Shown here: one piece after another, positions 1-9,005 of the stretch
Position numbering within the stretch: the stretch's first letter is position 1
Layout of the letters: each line of letters opens with the position of its first letter
NCBI RefSeq assembly: GCF_000797495.1
Contig: NZ_JTGN01000008.1
Location: 124,001 to 188,000 of the forward strand
From: Robinsoniella peoriensis
Lineage (GTDB): Bacteria > Bacillota > Clostridia > Lachnospirales > Lachnospiraceae
Direction of reading: 5' to 3'
Length of the DNA: 64,000 bases
Translations under genes and position numbers: made by a program
The notes under the pieces: generated by a model
Told to the model about the DNA's origin: nothing
The model's database searches: none
The model's input: the letters and a program-made list of their open reading frames with translations, nothing else

Positions 1-3000
1 ATCCGCCAGACAAAAAATATGGGGGATGCATTGATACGGTTAAACAGCGATACCCTTGTAACGAAGACCGGGCTTAACGCCAGCGGGAATCCTAATACGG
101 CAGCCAGCCGGCCGGCTACGGATGTAGTTGGGGGAATGGGAAGCTTTGAAGACAATACAGAGAAAAACACGGAATATTATATATCCGGTGTGGAAGCTGA
201 GAATCTGGGTACCGTAAATGGAGGAAATCCGGGAGATGTGGTTCTGGGTTACTTTAACCCCCTTCCGGGGCTGACCTCCAAAGAACTGACTGATTATTTC
301 GGATGCAGTTATCCAAAGGGATTTATGGTAGTAAATGGTCTCTTTGATGGAATGAAAAAGGCTGCACAGTCAGGAAACAATGGAAAGAACTGGATTCAGG
401 TGGATGATGGAAGTGAAGAAGAAACAATGCAGCATATCACTTTGACTTTTGCAAAGGACCATCCGCAGCTGAAGAAGGTTAACCGAGAAACAGGCAAGAT
501 AGAGTCAGTGGAGATTGGCGCAGACAATACCCTGGAAATTACCATGGGCGGTGGAGCGGCAGAACTTTACTTTTGGTCTGATGTGTCCGCAAATGCTTCT
601 TCCAATCCGGAACAGGCAGAAGCAGCCTTCGACCAGAATATTTCCACCGCTTGGGCAGCAGCAAGCGACGCTGTTTATCCCATCACACTGGATAAGAAAT
701 TTTCCGGTTCCTACATGATCAATAAAGTTACCATAAATGAATCAGGAAGTAATATCACCGGGTTTGATCTGGAATACCGCACAAGTGAGGGGAACTGGGA
801 AAAAATTCTGTTAGACGATGCCGGCACCGGAAGTATAGGGGTGAGTAAAACCGTGCAGTTTGCTCCTGTGAAGGCAACAGGAATACGGCTTGTGATCCGG
901 GCAGCAGACAAGGTTCCGGCCATCCGGGAAATCCGCTACTTTAAGTATGATGAAGCGGCAGATGATACCGCTGAAAAGACCGTTACCATTAATGACAATG
1001 ATATGGGAGAAGGTATCAACCAGTTCTCATTTGATGACAATTTCACCTACCGTGAAACAGAAGATGGCAATTTCCCAACCACAATCGGGAATGACGTTCA
1101 TTTTACCAATGTAACGGGAGCAGAATCTACCCTGCATTTTTATGGCACAAAGCTGGAGCTGTTTTACAGAAAGTACAACAGCAATGCCAATATCAGTGTA
1201 TCTATCGATTGCGGTGAACCGGTGACAATTGACACGTCAGCCGGTGGCGAAAAGTTTGCTTCTACCGTCTTTGCAGATCTGGAACTGAAAGAACACACTG
1301 CCGTAATTCGTAAGACATCGGAAGCTCAGATAGCCATTGATGGTGCAAAGGTTACCTATAAAGGACAGCTTCCTGACAACACCGGACGGAAGGTTCAGAC
1401 TTATGTCAATGACAAGTCTGATCAGATTACTTATAACCCGCAGGCAGTGTCCACCACAGCAAACGAAGAGCCGGATAAAAGGGCAGCAGGATGGGCACAG
1501 TTTACGCAGACAGATTCCACCAACACCGGCTGGACCTCCAGCAGTAAAGAAGGGGCTTACTATGAAATTGCATTCTATGGTACGGATGTGACGGTTTATG
1601 CCCCCAAGAAGCTTCGCCATATATTCGGAGGAAACGAAACGATTCCCTGGGGAGAAGCAGAAATTACACTGGACGGAGAACCAGTAGATGCCGGATATGA
1701 TGTAGATAATGAAAATGGCAATGTGAACTTCGGACTTCCTGTTTTGAAAGTCCATGCCAGTGACGAAAATGCAGACCATAAGCTGCGGATTACCGTTAAA
1801 AGCGGTGTCAGCCGGATTGACTATGCCGTAGTGGGAAGCATTGCAGAGAAAGAACCGGCTGAAGTAACTACGGCAACTGTTACAGCGATTGCAGGAGAGA
1901 ACGGAAAAGTTGAGCCGAAGATCCAGGAAGTGAAGCTTCATGATGACGCTCTGCTGCGTGCGATACCGGATGAAGGCTATATGCTGGATCAGATAGAATC
2001 AACGGGTAACTATTCCGTAGAAGGAAATACGATACTGCTTCCCGATGTTCAGAAGGATCATACCGTAACGGTGACATTTCGCCGTATTGCAGATAAGACG
2101 GCACTTCAGACCGCACTGGAGGCGGCAGAAGCTTATATTCCCGATGGATATACAGAAGGGAGTTATGCCGTATTAAAAGCAGCAATAGAAGAGGCAAAGG
2201 CTGTTTTGGAAGATGAAAAAGCAGAGCAGGATGCAATAGAGGAGCAGATTAACAAGCTTTCGGAAGCCATTGCCCAGCTGGAAAGCATTCTTGCCGACCT
2301 GACACAGCTGAAGTCCTTATACAATGCTGTTTCACAGATGGATATGAGCATTTACACAAAAGACAGCGCAGCAACCCTGAAAAATGCACTGGATCATGCA
2401 GCGGCTGTCGTTGAAAAAGAAAATGCTACAAAAGTGGAAGCGGCAGAAGCAGAGTCAGGTCTGTTGGTAGCGCTTGCCGGACTGGAGAAGAAAGAGACAG
2501 AACCCGAGACCGATAAATCATTGGCTAAGGCACTTCAAAATGCTTACAAAGACCTGGATCTGTCCGGATATACCCAGGATAGTGCAACCGTATTTACGGA
2601 AGCCCTGGATCGTCTGTCCGGCGTGATTGATAATGAAAATACCACACAGGAAGAGGTTGACAATGCCATAGCAGGGCTTCTGTCAGCAGCAACTGCACTG
2701 ACAGTATCGACGGAAGATCCCGAAAAGCCGGAAGTAACGGTAGACTTCTCGCTGCTGAAAGTACTCTTCGATGCATATAAAGGAGTTGACACCACAAAGT
2801 ACACAAAAGACAGTGCCGATGCATTCCTTGCAGCACTGAGAGCGGCAGAGGAGGTACTAAATAGTAAAGAAGCAGATCAGGCAGTAGTTGACCAGGCAGT
2901 AGTTGACCAGGCAGTGGCAGCCTTGGTGAAAGCAGAGGCAGATTTAACAGAAGCACCGGTTGTCACAACAGACACCACAACGCTGAAAGTACTCTATCAT

Positions 3001-3636
3001 GTATACTCCGCACTTGATACCGGGAAATATACGGACTTTAGTGCAAAAGTCCTGAAGGATGCAGTGGCAGCGGCATCGGCTGTTTTAAATAATCCAAATG
3101 CAGCCCAGGATCAGATTGACCAGGCGGCAGCAGGACTGATGTCAGCAGCAGTGGGACTGGAATTAAAACCGAATGAGGCTCCACAGCCTGTGGTACCGGC
3201 ACTGAAAAAAGGCCAGATTCTGACGTACAAGGGACTGAAATACAAAGTAACCAATCCTGTAGCGGGAAAAGCAGCTGTAATGGTAGTTGGAGCTGCCAGC
3301 AGGTCAGTTAAGAAGGTGAATGTTCCATCTGCGGTAACTTTAAGAGGTGTAAAATGCAAAGTTACAAAGATTGGACCGAAATCATTTAAGAATTACAAGA
3401 GGCTGCAACGGATTACCATTGGTGCAAATGTAACGGCGATTGGAAAACAGGCATTTTACGGAGACAGCAGTCTTACCAGAATCACAGTTAAGTCTAAGGT
3501 ATTGAACAAAGCCTACAGCAATTGTCTGAAGAAAATATCTTCTAAGGCAGTGATCCGGGTTCCAAGATCGAAAGTCTACGATTATAAAAAACTATTTAAA
3601 AACAAAGGACAAAAGAGCAGTGTAGAAATAAAATAG
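1..3636 (+). CDS. Large secreted FIVAR-domain protein, 3' part only
   Basis: The reading frame is open to the left edge, so this is the C-terminal 1211 or so residues of a longer protein and the ATG at 19 is probably internal. Counting from 19, residues about 190-310 form an F5/8 type C-like (discoidin) sugar-binding module. A beta-sandwich region follows, and from about 690 to 1050 there are five FIVAR-type three-helix repeats, each with a [GKS]-Y-T-x-x-S core. The last 140 residues are lysine-rich and contain a BspA-like LRR_5 unit (KIGPKSF, AIGKQAF). No LPXTG anchor is visible. This architecture is known from extracellular clostridial glycosidases, and the catalytic domain is presumably upstream of the window. 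A 15-bp unit is duplicated in tandem at 2881-2910 inside FIVAR 4. The specific enzyme class is not recognised. Confidence 0.85.
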   Translation: MRQTKNMGDALIRLNSDTLVTKTGLNASGNPNTAASRPATDVVGGMGSFEDNTEKNTEYYISGVEAENLGTVNGGNPGDVVLGYFNPLPGLTSKELTDYFGCSYPKGFMVVNGLFDGMKKAAQSGNNGKNWIQVDDGSEEETMQHITLTFAKDHPQLKKVNRETGKIESVEIGADNTLEITMGGGAAELYFWSDVSANASSNPEQAEAAFDQNISTAWAAASDAVYPITLDKKFSGSYMINKVTINESGSNITGFDLEYRTSEGNWEKILLDDAGTGSIGVSKTVQFAPVKATGIRLVIRAADKVPAIREIRYFKYDEAADDTAEKTVTINDNDMGEGINQFSFDDNFTYRETEDGNFPTTIGNDVHFTNVTGAESTLHFYGTKLELFYRKYNSNANISVSIDCGEPVTIDTSAGGEKFASTVFADLELKEHTAVIRKTSEAQIAIDGAKVTYKGQLPDNTGRKVQTYVNDKSDQITYNPQAVSTTANEEPDKRAAGWAQFTQTDSTNTGWTSSSKEGAYYEIAFYGTDVTVYAPKKLRHIFGGNETIPWGEAEITLDGEPVDAGYDVDNENGNVNFGLPVLKVHASDENADHKLRITVKSGVSRIDYAVVGSIAEKEPAEVTTATVTAIAGENGKVEPKIQEVKLHDDALLRAIPDEGYMLDQIESTGNYSVEGNTILLPDVQKDHTVTVTFRRIADKTALQTALEAAEAYIPDGYTEGSYAVLKAAIEEAKAVLEDEKAEQDAIEEQINKLSEAIAQLESILADLTQLKSLYNAVSQMDMSIYTKDSAATLKNALDHAAAVVEKENATKVEAAEAESGLLVALAGLEKKETEPETDKSLAKALQNAYKDLDLSGYTQDSATVFTEALDRLSGVIDNENTTQEEVDNAIAGLLSAATALTVSTEDPEKPEVTVDFSLLKVLFDAYKGVDTTKYTKDSADAFLAALRAAEEVLNSKEADQAVVDQAVVDQAVAALVKAEADLTEAPVVTTDTTTLKVLYHVYSALDTGKYTDFSAKVLKDAVAAASAVLNNPNAAQDQIDQAAAGLMSAAVGLELKPNEAPQPVVPALKKGQILTYKGLKYKVTNPVAGKAAVMVVGAASRSVKKVNVPSAVTLRGVKCKVTKIGPKSFKNYKRLQRITIGANVTAIGKQAFYGDSSLTRITVKSKVLNKAYSNCLKKISSKAVIRVPRSKVYDYKKLFKNKGQKSSVEIK

Positions 3637-3692
3637 CAGAATGGGATTGTAAAAAATGATTCCAACAGGGAAGTGAAGCACATGTATTAACT

Positions 3693-3718
3693 GGGAGGGG
3701 GCATATATGCCCTCTCCT
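3693..3718 (+). terminator. Hairpin after the FIVAR gene
   Basis: A GC-rich inverted repeat centred on GGGCATATATGCCC is extended by a GGGAGG/TCTCCT arm. Only a weak T-rich stretch (TTGATTCTTT) follows. It sits 57 bases after the stop codon and may end or process the transcript before the next gene. Confidence 0.5.
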
Positions 3719-3799
3719 CGTTGATTCTTTATACAGGCACCTATGATTATAAAGTTTCTGCTTATCGGTATGAGTCTGTTTAGTGAAAGGATAAAAATA

Positions 3800-5446
3800 A
3801 TGGATTATAAATTTAAATTAATAAGTTCTCTGAATAAAGTCTTTCCGGGAGTGGAGCCCGGGGAGGATTTGGAAGGCATAACGTTATCGGGCTTTTGGGG
3901 AGAAACCATTTCCCTCCAATGTGCATACCGGGCGGATTCTTTGTATACCGGATATGGAAGGTTAGTAGTAAACGGAAGCTTAAAAGATGCGGTGCGGATA
4001 CGTGAGGTAAAGCTCATGCCTTCCGTTCTGCCCTGCAACGGGGAATGTGATGGACATTATCTCTCCAAAGAACCCGGTCTTTACCCTGATTTGATAAGCA
4101 GTATTTCTCTAGAGCGGATAACATATATCCCACGTCAATGGCACGCTTTGTGGATTGATCTGGAAGCAGAAGAGGGAATGGAGGGAAAGCAGGATCTCAT
4201 ATTGCAGTTTTATAATGAAGAACAGATATTGGTGGGTGAGGTTCGGACAGAGATCTGTATATATCCCATACATTTGAAGCCCCAGACCTGTTTTCATACA
4301 GAATGGTTTCACTGCGACTGCCTTGCAGACTATTATCAGGTAGAACCCTGGTCAGTGCCGCACTGGGAGATCATGAGAAATTTTATCACCTTGTATGGCA
4401 AACGTGGCATGAATATGATATTAGCCCCGGCATTCACTCCGCCGCTGGATACCGCCATAGGAGAAGAGCGTACTACAGTTCAGCTGGTGGACGTAAAGGT
4501 TATGGGCGGAAAATATATCTTTTCCTTTGAGAAACTGTACGCCTTTTTCCAGATGTGCATGGAATGCGGGGTGAAATATTTTGAGATCGCTCATCTGTTT
4601 ACCCAGTGGGGGGCGAAAAGTGCACCGAAAGTGATGGCAGAAAAGGACGGTACCCTGGTGCGGATATTCGGCTGGGAGACCGACAGCCAAAGCTTTGCAT
4701 ATCAGGAATTTCTGGGACAATTTCTGGATGCCCTGGTGCTCAGGCTGGATGAGTGGAATTTAAGAGGAAGGGTATTTTTTCATTTATCAGATGAGCCGGA
4801 AGAAAAGGACCTGGAAATGTACCGGAAAGTCCGGGAATCCGTATCCGCCCATTTAAAGGGTTACCCCATTATGGATGCAGTGTCCAGATATGCCTTTTAT
4901 GAGAGCGGGGTGGTGGATAAGCCGGTCCCGGCAGTTGACCATCTGGAGCCTTTTTTAAAACATCAGGTGCCGGGACTTTGGACCTACTATTGCACAGCCC
5001 AGGGAAAAGATGTGACAAACCGCTTTTTTGCCATGCCTTCCGGCAGAACCCGGATTCTGGGGGTACAGATGTACCAGTACGGACTGGAGGGATTTTTACA
5101 CTGGGGGTTTAATTTCTACAATTCCCAGTATTCCCGGTCCCATATTAACCCTTTCCAGGTCACGGATGCCGGGGCAGCGTTCCCATCCGGCGATGCATTT
5201 TTGGTATATCCGGGAGAAGATGGCTGCCCGGAAGAATCTCTCCGCCTTATGGCATTATCTCAGGCGATGCAGGATATCCGGGCATTTCAGATGCTGGAAG
5301 AACTCACATCCAGGGAATATGTAATGGATTTGATCAGACTGGCAGCAGAAGAACCCATAACCCTGGTTTCTTATCCGTACAGCAGTCAGTTTTTTCAGAA
5401 TCTCCGGGAAATTGTAAATAAAGAGATCGCGGACAGAAAATTTTAG
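3800..5446 (+). CDS. DUF4091 domain protein (putative glycoside hydrolase)
   Basis: This is a 548-residue protein of the DUF4091 family, often annotated as glycoside hydrolase-like; no reaction has been established from the sequence. The N-terminal half is beta-rich. The middle and C-terminal half read as a TIM-barrel-like domain (EWFHCDCLADYY, HLSDEP), ending in the family hallmark FLHWGFNFYNSQ followed by PSGDAFLVYPG. HLSDEP and the C-terminal motif are likely active-site elements by analogy with barrel glycosidases (inference). No signal peptide is seen, so it is probably cytoplasmic. The ATG at 3800 is preferred because GAAAGG lies nine bases upstream; an in-frame ATG at 3743 has no ribosome site. 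It precedes a sugar importer operon and probably processes the imported glycan. Confidence 0.85.
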   Translation: MDYKFKLISSLNKVFPGVEPGEDLEGITLSGFWGETISLQCAYRADSLYTGYGRLVVNGSLKDAVRIREVKLMPSVLPCNGECDGHYLSKEPGLYPDLISSISLERITYIPRQWHALWIDLEAEEGMEGKQDLILQFYNEEQILVGEVRTEICIYPIHLKPQTCFHTEWFHCDCLADYYQVEPWSVPHWEIMRNFITLYGKRGMNMILAPAFTPPLDTAIGEERTTVQLVDVKVMGGKYIFSFEKLYAFFQMCMECGVKYFEIAHLFTQWGAKSAPKVMAEKDGTLVRIFGWETDSQSFAYQEFLGQFLDALVLRLDEWNLRGRVFFHLSDEPEEKDLEMYRKVRESVSAHLKGYPIMDAVSRYAFYESGVVDKPVPAVDHLEPFLKHQVPGLWTYYCTAQGKDVTNRFFAMPSGRTRILGVQMYQYGLEGFLHWGFNFYNSQYSRSHINPFQVTDAGAAFPSGDAFLVYPGEDGCPEESLRLMALSQAMQDIRAFQMLEELTSREYVMDLIRLAAEEPITLVSYPYSSQFFQNLREIVNKEIADRKF

Positions 5447-5590
5447 GTTTTCCTAAAAAATCCTAACATTTTATAAAAAATTAATGACTATAATTATTTT
5501 TAAAAGCTGATATGATGTATATATAACAAGTTTTTCGAAAAACTGACAGCACTTAAATTATAAAATGAAGGATTTATGGAGGAAAATAGA

Positions 5591-7003
5591 ATGAAAAAAC
5601 GTATACTTGCAGCGATTCTTTCTGCGGCAATGGTTATGGGGGCTTTAGCAGGATGTGGTTCTTCTTCGGGAGAAACCTCAAAAGAGACACAGAATGCTGG
5701 AACAACAGCAGACTCAGCAGCAGATTCAAAGACAGATACAGATGCAGCAGCAACAGGAAATAATGAGGACGGAAATGATACGGCATCTGCAGACTCTGAC
5801 AAACCGGCTAAGAAATTTAAAATTTTGTCTATCTGGGCAGAGGATACAAAAGAAGGAAAATTATTATATAACCTGACAAAACAGTATCAGGAAGAAGTAA
5901 ATCCAAACTTTGAATTTGAATTTGAGCTGGTTTCAGCAAATGACCTGACCACAAAGGTTGCTACTTTAGTCGCTTCCAATGATCTTCCGGATGCGTTTGC
6001 TTATGTGGCCGGTCAACCGCTTACGGAACTGATTAATGCAGATAAAGTTGTAAATATTTCAGAGCAATTAGAAAAACTGGGTGTATCGGATCAGATTGAA
6101 GAAGGCGCAGTTACCCTGTTAAAAGGACTTTCTAATACTGACAGCATCTATGATCTTCCACTGGGATTGAATATTGAAGGCTTCTGGTATAACAAGAAAG
6201 TATTTGAAGATGCAGGTGTGGAAGTTCCCAAGACCTGGGATGATTTAATCAAAGTATGTGACACGTTAAAAGAAAAAGATGTTCAGCCAATGTCAATCGG
6301 CGGATCTGAAAAATGGCCTTTAAGCCGTCTGGTGAATGCATATGTAATCCGTACCATGGGTGTGGATGCACTGACAAAAGCTACATCAGGAGAGATTTCC
6401 TTTACGGATCCTAAATTTGCAGAAGCAGCGAAACAGGTATCAGATATGGCTTCAAAGGGATACTTTGGCGAAGGTGTTACAACCGTTGACCAGACGACTG
6501 CAGGAAACATGATGCTGGCTGGTGAGTCAGCAATGTGCTACAACGGAAGCTGGTTTACAGAAGACATCACAAGCGAGAATAACCCGGCAGGAGAAGAGGG
6601 AATCGGATATTTCAGTATTCCTGTAGTAGATGAATCCGTCAGCCCGATCACCGAAGTTCCGATGAACTGTGGTAATATACTGGCACTTTCCAAAGATAAA
6701 TACGATGATGCAACAGCAGACTGGTTAAAATATTTCGTAGAACATGCAGGCGATTATGCAATGAAGGAAATGGGTTCTGTAAAAGGCTACAAATATACGG
6801 TTGAAGGTGAATTAAGCCCGATCAACCAGGTGGTTGTAGATACTATTGATTCCGTAACAAATGCAGCAACCTGGTTCGAAGCGATGATGAACAATGAAAC
6901 CAAGACAGCAGCACAGGATAACGTTCAGACCCTTGCCAACGGAGAAATGACACCGGAAGAATATATGCAGTCCATACAGGATGCTTATGATTTGAGCAAA
7001 TAA
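5591..7003 (+). CDS. ABC sugar transporter substrate-binding lipoprotein
   Basis: Family 1 extracellular solute-binding protein of 470 residues. It has a lipoprotein signal peptide with lipobox LAGC (Cys at about 22) followed by a Ser/Thr/Asp-rich linker to about residue 75. The mature part has the typical alternating architecture, with DLPDAFAYVAGQPL, YDLPLGLNIEGFWYNKKVFEDAG and a late GNILALSKDK block, as in oligosaccharide binders. It should capture a sugar outside the membrane and hand it to the two permeases that follow. The start at 5591 is chosen because GGAGG lies at 5578-5582; the ATG at 5576 overlaps that site. No ATPase is encoded nearby, so a shared MsmK-type ATPase encoded elsewhere probably energises it (inference). 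Confidence 0.93.
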   Translation: MKKRILAAILSAAMVMGALAGCGSSSGETSKETQNAGTTADSAADSKTDTDAAATGNNEDGNDTASADSDKPAKKFKILSIWAEDTKEGKLLYNLTKQYQEEVNPNFEFEFELVSANDLTTKVATLVASNDLPDAFAYVAGQPLTELINADKVVNISEQLEKLGVSDQIEEGAVTLLKGLSNTDSIYDLPLGLNIEGFWYNKKVFEDAGVEVPKTWDDLIKVCDTLKEKDVQPMSIGGSEKWPLSRLVNAYVIRTMGVDALTKATSGEISFTDPKFAEAAKQVSDMASKGYFGEGVTTVDQTTAGNMMLAGESAMCYNGSWFTEDITSENNPAGEEGIGYFSIPVVDESVSPITEVPMNCGNILALSKDKYDDATADWLKYFVEHAGDYAMKEMGSVKGYKYTVEGELSPINQVVVDTIDSVTNAATWFEAMMNNETKTAAQDNVQTLANGEMTPEEYMQSIQDAYDLSK

Positions 7004-7032
7004 CATTTGCGGCAGCAGTTGAATGGACACAT

Positions 7033-7050
7033 GGGCAGCGCATGCTGCCC
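7033..7050 (+). other. Intercistronic hairpin
   Basis: A perfect stem GGGCAGC/GCTGCCC with a 4-base loop lies 30 bases after the binding-protein gene. It has no T-run, so it looks like an mRNA-stabilising or processing hairpin. Such hairpins often keep binding-protein mRNA more abundant than permease mRNA. Confidence 0.55.
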
Positions 7051-7066
7051 AAGGAAATAAATGAAC

Positions 7067-7141
7067 AGAGCGATAGATTATGGGAAAGACAGCAGCATGG
7101 AAACGTGTATCAGACTGGATCTCGGCCTGTCGCTCTTTTTA
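7067..7141 (+). terminator. Attenuator-like terminator between binding protein and permease
   Basis: AGAGCGATAG at 7067-7076 pairs with CTGTCGCTCT at 7127-7136 (one G-U), and five T residues follow. The 50-base loop is long for an intrinsic terminator, so partial termination is the likely role. It lies 80 bases before the permease start and would lower permease expression. Confidence 0.45.
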
Positions 7142-7216
7142 TACCCAAAATGCAGACAAAACACGTACTTAAGGCAGTATTGTAAGCAGGCTTACGATAT
7201 GCAAATGGAGGCAAGT

Positions 7217-8095
7217 ATGAATAAAGTATTAGGAAATAAAAAAGCAATTGCTTTATTTGTAATACCTGGCCTGATCTTATATGTAGGGCTGGTATTCGTT
7301 CCGGTTATCTGGTCATTCGTATATTCATTCTACGATGGCACACCTGGGCTGAACTGGAGTTTTTCCGGTTTAAAAAATTATGAAAAGTTATTTATTGATG
7401 CACGTTTTAAAGATGCCCTGGTAGTGAACTTAAAGTATATCGGCATGGTTATGCTAGGACAGGTTGCACTTGGACTGTGTATGGCGCTGGTATTTAAATT
7501 CTGGTTAAAGCGATTCAAAAATGTAATCCGTACCCTGATCTTCTTTCCGGTAGTACTGCCAACAGTAGCGGTAGGCCAGTTGTTTGCAAAAATTTATGAG
7601 ATTCAGCCAAACTACGGTTTATTAAACAGTATTCTGGCAAATATCGGTCTGCAGGACTGGGTACAGCCCTGGATTGGACAGGCAAGTACAGCGCTGAAAG
7701 CTTTAAGCGTCATGGATGTATGGGTTTCAATGGGATTCTACGCAGTTATTTTCTATGGTGCGCTTCTGGATATTCCGGATGACGTAATGGAAGCTGCGAA
7801 GATTGACGGATGCAACGCATGGAATTTGTTTAAAGGCATCCTCATGCCGCTCCTTCGCCCGGTAACTATCACCTGTCTGGTATTCAGCTTCTCCGGTACG
7901 GTGAAGATGTTTGAATCTGCAATGGCTCTGACCGGAGGCGGTCCCGGAAATGCAACGACTTCACTTTCCATGTATATGTACAATGCTTCTTTTGGATTTG
8001 GAAAAGTCGGATACGGCAGTACCATAGCAATTGTCATTTTTATTATCTGTATTATTGGAACTACAATTATTAAGAAATTCGACAGACAGGGATAG
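7217..8095 (+). CDS. ABC sugar transporter permease (MalF/UgpA type)
   Basis: This 292-residue integral membrane subunit has about six transmembrane helices. It carries the binding-protein-dependent transport inner-membrane signature EAAKIDGCNAWNLFKGILMPLL, the EAA loop that contacts the ATPase. The beginning (KKAIALFVIPGLILYVGLVF) and the GGGPGNATTSLSMYMYNASF block near the end are typical of MalF/UgpA-like permeases. The start at 7217 follows GGAGG at 7207-7211; upstream in-frame ATGs lack a ribosome site and would place the leader hairpin inside the gene. It pairs with the next permease, 12 bases downstream. Confidence 0.93.
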   Translation: MNKVLGNKKAIALFVIPGLILYVGLVFVPVIWSFVYSFYDGTPGLNWSFSGLKNYEKLFIDARFKDALVVNLKYIGMVMLGQVALGLCMALVFKFWLKRFKNVIRTLIFFPVVLPTVAVGQLFAKIYEIQPNYGLLNSILANIGLQDWVQPWIGQASTALKALSVMDVWVSMGFYAVIFYGALLDIPDDVMEAAKIDGCNAWNLFKGILMPLLRPVTITCLVFSFSGTVKMFESAMALTGGGPGNATTSLSMYMYNASFGFGKVGYGSTIAIVIFIICIIGTTIIKKFDRQG

Positions 8096-8106
8096 GAGGA
8101 GCGGAT

Positions 8107-8952
8107 ATGAACGGATATAAAGAAAAAAAAATAACAAAATCTGTATTAATTAAAATCTTTATTTTTATCCTGGTGATTATCGAAGTATATCCAATCTTCT
8201 GGATGCTGACTGCGGCGCTGAAGAAACCGGCAGAATTTGTAACAAAAGCAGCTTACGCTCTTCCCGATGGTCTTTATTTCCAGAACTTTATTGATGCGTG
8301 GACACGAGGAAACATGGGACTTTTCTTTAAGAATAGTTTGATTAACACGTTGGTCTCCCTGGTATTTATCGTAGTCTTCAGTATGACAATCGGTTTTGCC
8401 GTAACAAAGATGGAATGGAAGCTGAGAGGATTTTTCGAGAAATTCTTCTTAATGGGGATCATGGTTCCGGTGGCTACAGCGCTGATTCCATTGTTTCAGA
8501 TTTACAATAAGATGGGACTGGTGAATACCCGGCTTTGCCTGATTCTGACTTACATAGCATTTGGACTGTCACTGTCTGTATTCCTGGTGACCGGATATAT
8601 GAAATCTTTATCCAATGATATAATGGAAGCTTCCGTTATTGATGGGTGCGGTATCTTCAGTATGATGTGGCACATTGTAGTACCCCTTATGAAAAATGCG
8701 GCTGTAACCGTATTGGTACTGCAGTTCTTCTACAAATGGAATGATTTGATTTTCTCCATGACATTTATCAGTGATACCAAACTGAAAACCATTCAGACCG
8801 GACTTTTATATTTCCAGAATGAATTCGGGGCAAAAAACTGGGGAGCCATATTTGCTTCCGTATCCATGAGTGTTCTGCCTATGCTGATTTTATATATGAT
8901 TTTAAATAAAACCGTAATCGAAGGTATGACAGCCGGAGCGGTTAAGGGATAA
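8107..8952 (+). CDS. ABC sugar transporter permease (MalG/UgpE type)
   Basis: The second permease subunit has 281 residues and about six membrane helices. Its EAA loop is EASVIDGCGIFSMMWHIVVPLMK. The YPIFWMLTAALKKPAEF start and the PMLILYMILNKTVIEGMTAGAVKG end are diagnostic of the MalG/CarB family. It is preceded by AGGAGG in the 11-base gap after the first permease, so both are translated from one message. With the binding protein and a missing ATPase it forms an importer for an oligosaccharide, probably released by the neighbouring secreted glycosidases (inference from context). Confidence 0.93.
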   Translation: MNGYKEKKITKSVLIKIFIFILVIIEVYPIFWMLTAALKKPAEFVTKAAYALPDGLYFQNFIDAWTRGNMGLFFKNSLINTLVSLVFIVVFSMTIGFAVTKMEWKLRGFFEKFFLMGIMVPVATALIPLFQIYNKMGLVNTRLCLILTYIAFGLSLSVFLVTGYMKSLSNDIMEASVIDGCGIFSMMWHIVVPLMKNAAVTVLVLQFFYKWNDLIFSMTFISDTKLKTIQTGLLYFQNEFGAKNWGAIFASVSMSVLPMLILYMILNKTVIEGMTAGAVKG

Positions 8953-8953
8953 T

Positions 8954-8988
8954 AAAAAGGAGGCGTTTTCCAAACGGCCTCCTTTTTG
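8954..8988 (+). terminator. Bidirectional terminator
   Basis: AAAAGGAGGC pairs with GCCTCCTTTT around a short loop with an inner GTTT/AAAC pairing. T-runs on both strands let it end both the permease operon and the convergent c-di-GMP gene, whose stop is at 9006. Confidence 0.9.
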
Positions 8989-9005
8989 CTGTATGTTTTT
9001 AAGCT

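Noticed and set aside
1237..1941. 234-codon minus-strand frame inside the FIVAR protein gene
   Set aside because: Antisense to a continuous secreted protein; Cys-rich, low-complexity product with no family features.
7061..7216. N-terminal extension of the first permease
   Set aside because: It would run through the leader hairpin and has no ribosome site; ATG 7217 has GGAGG at the right distance.
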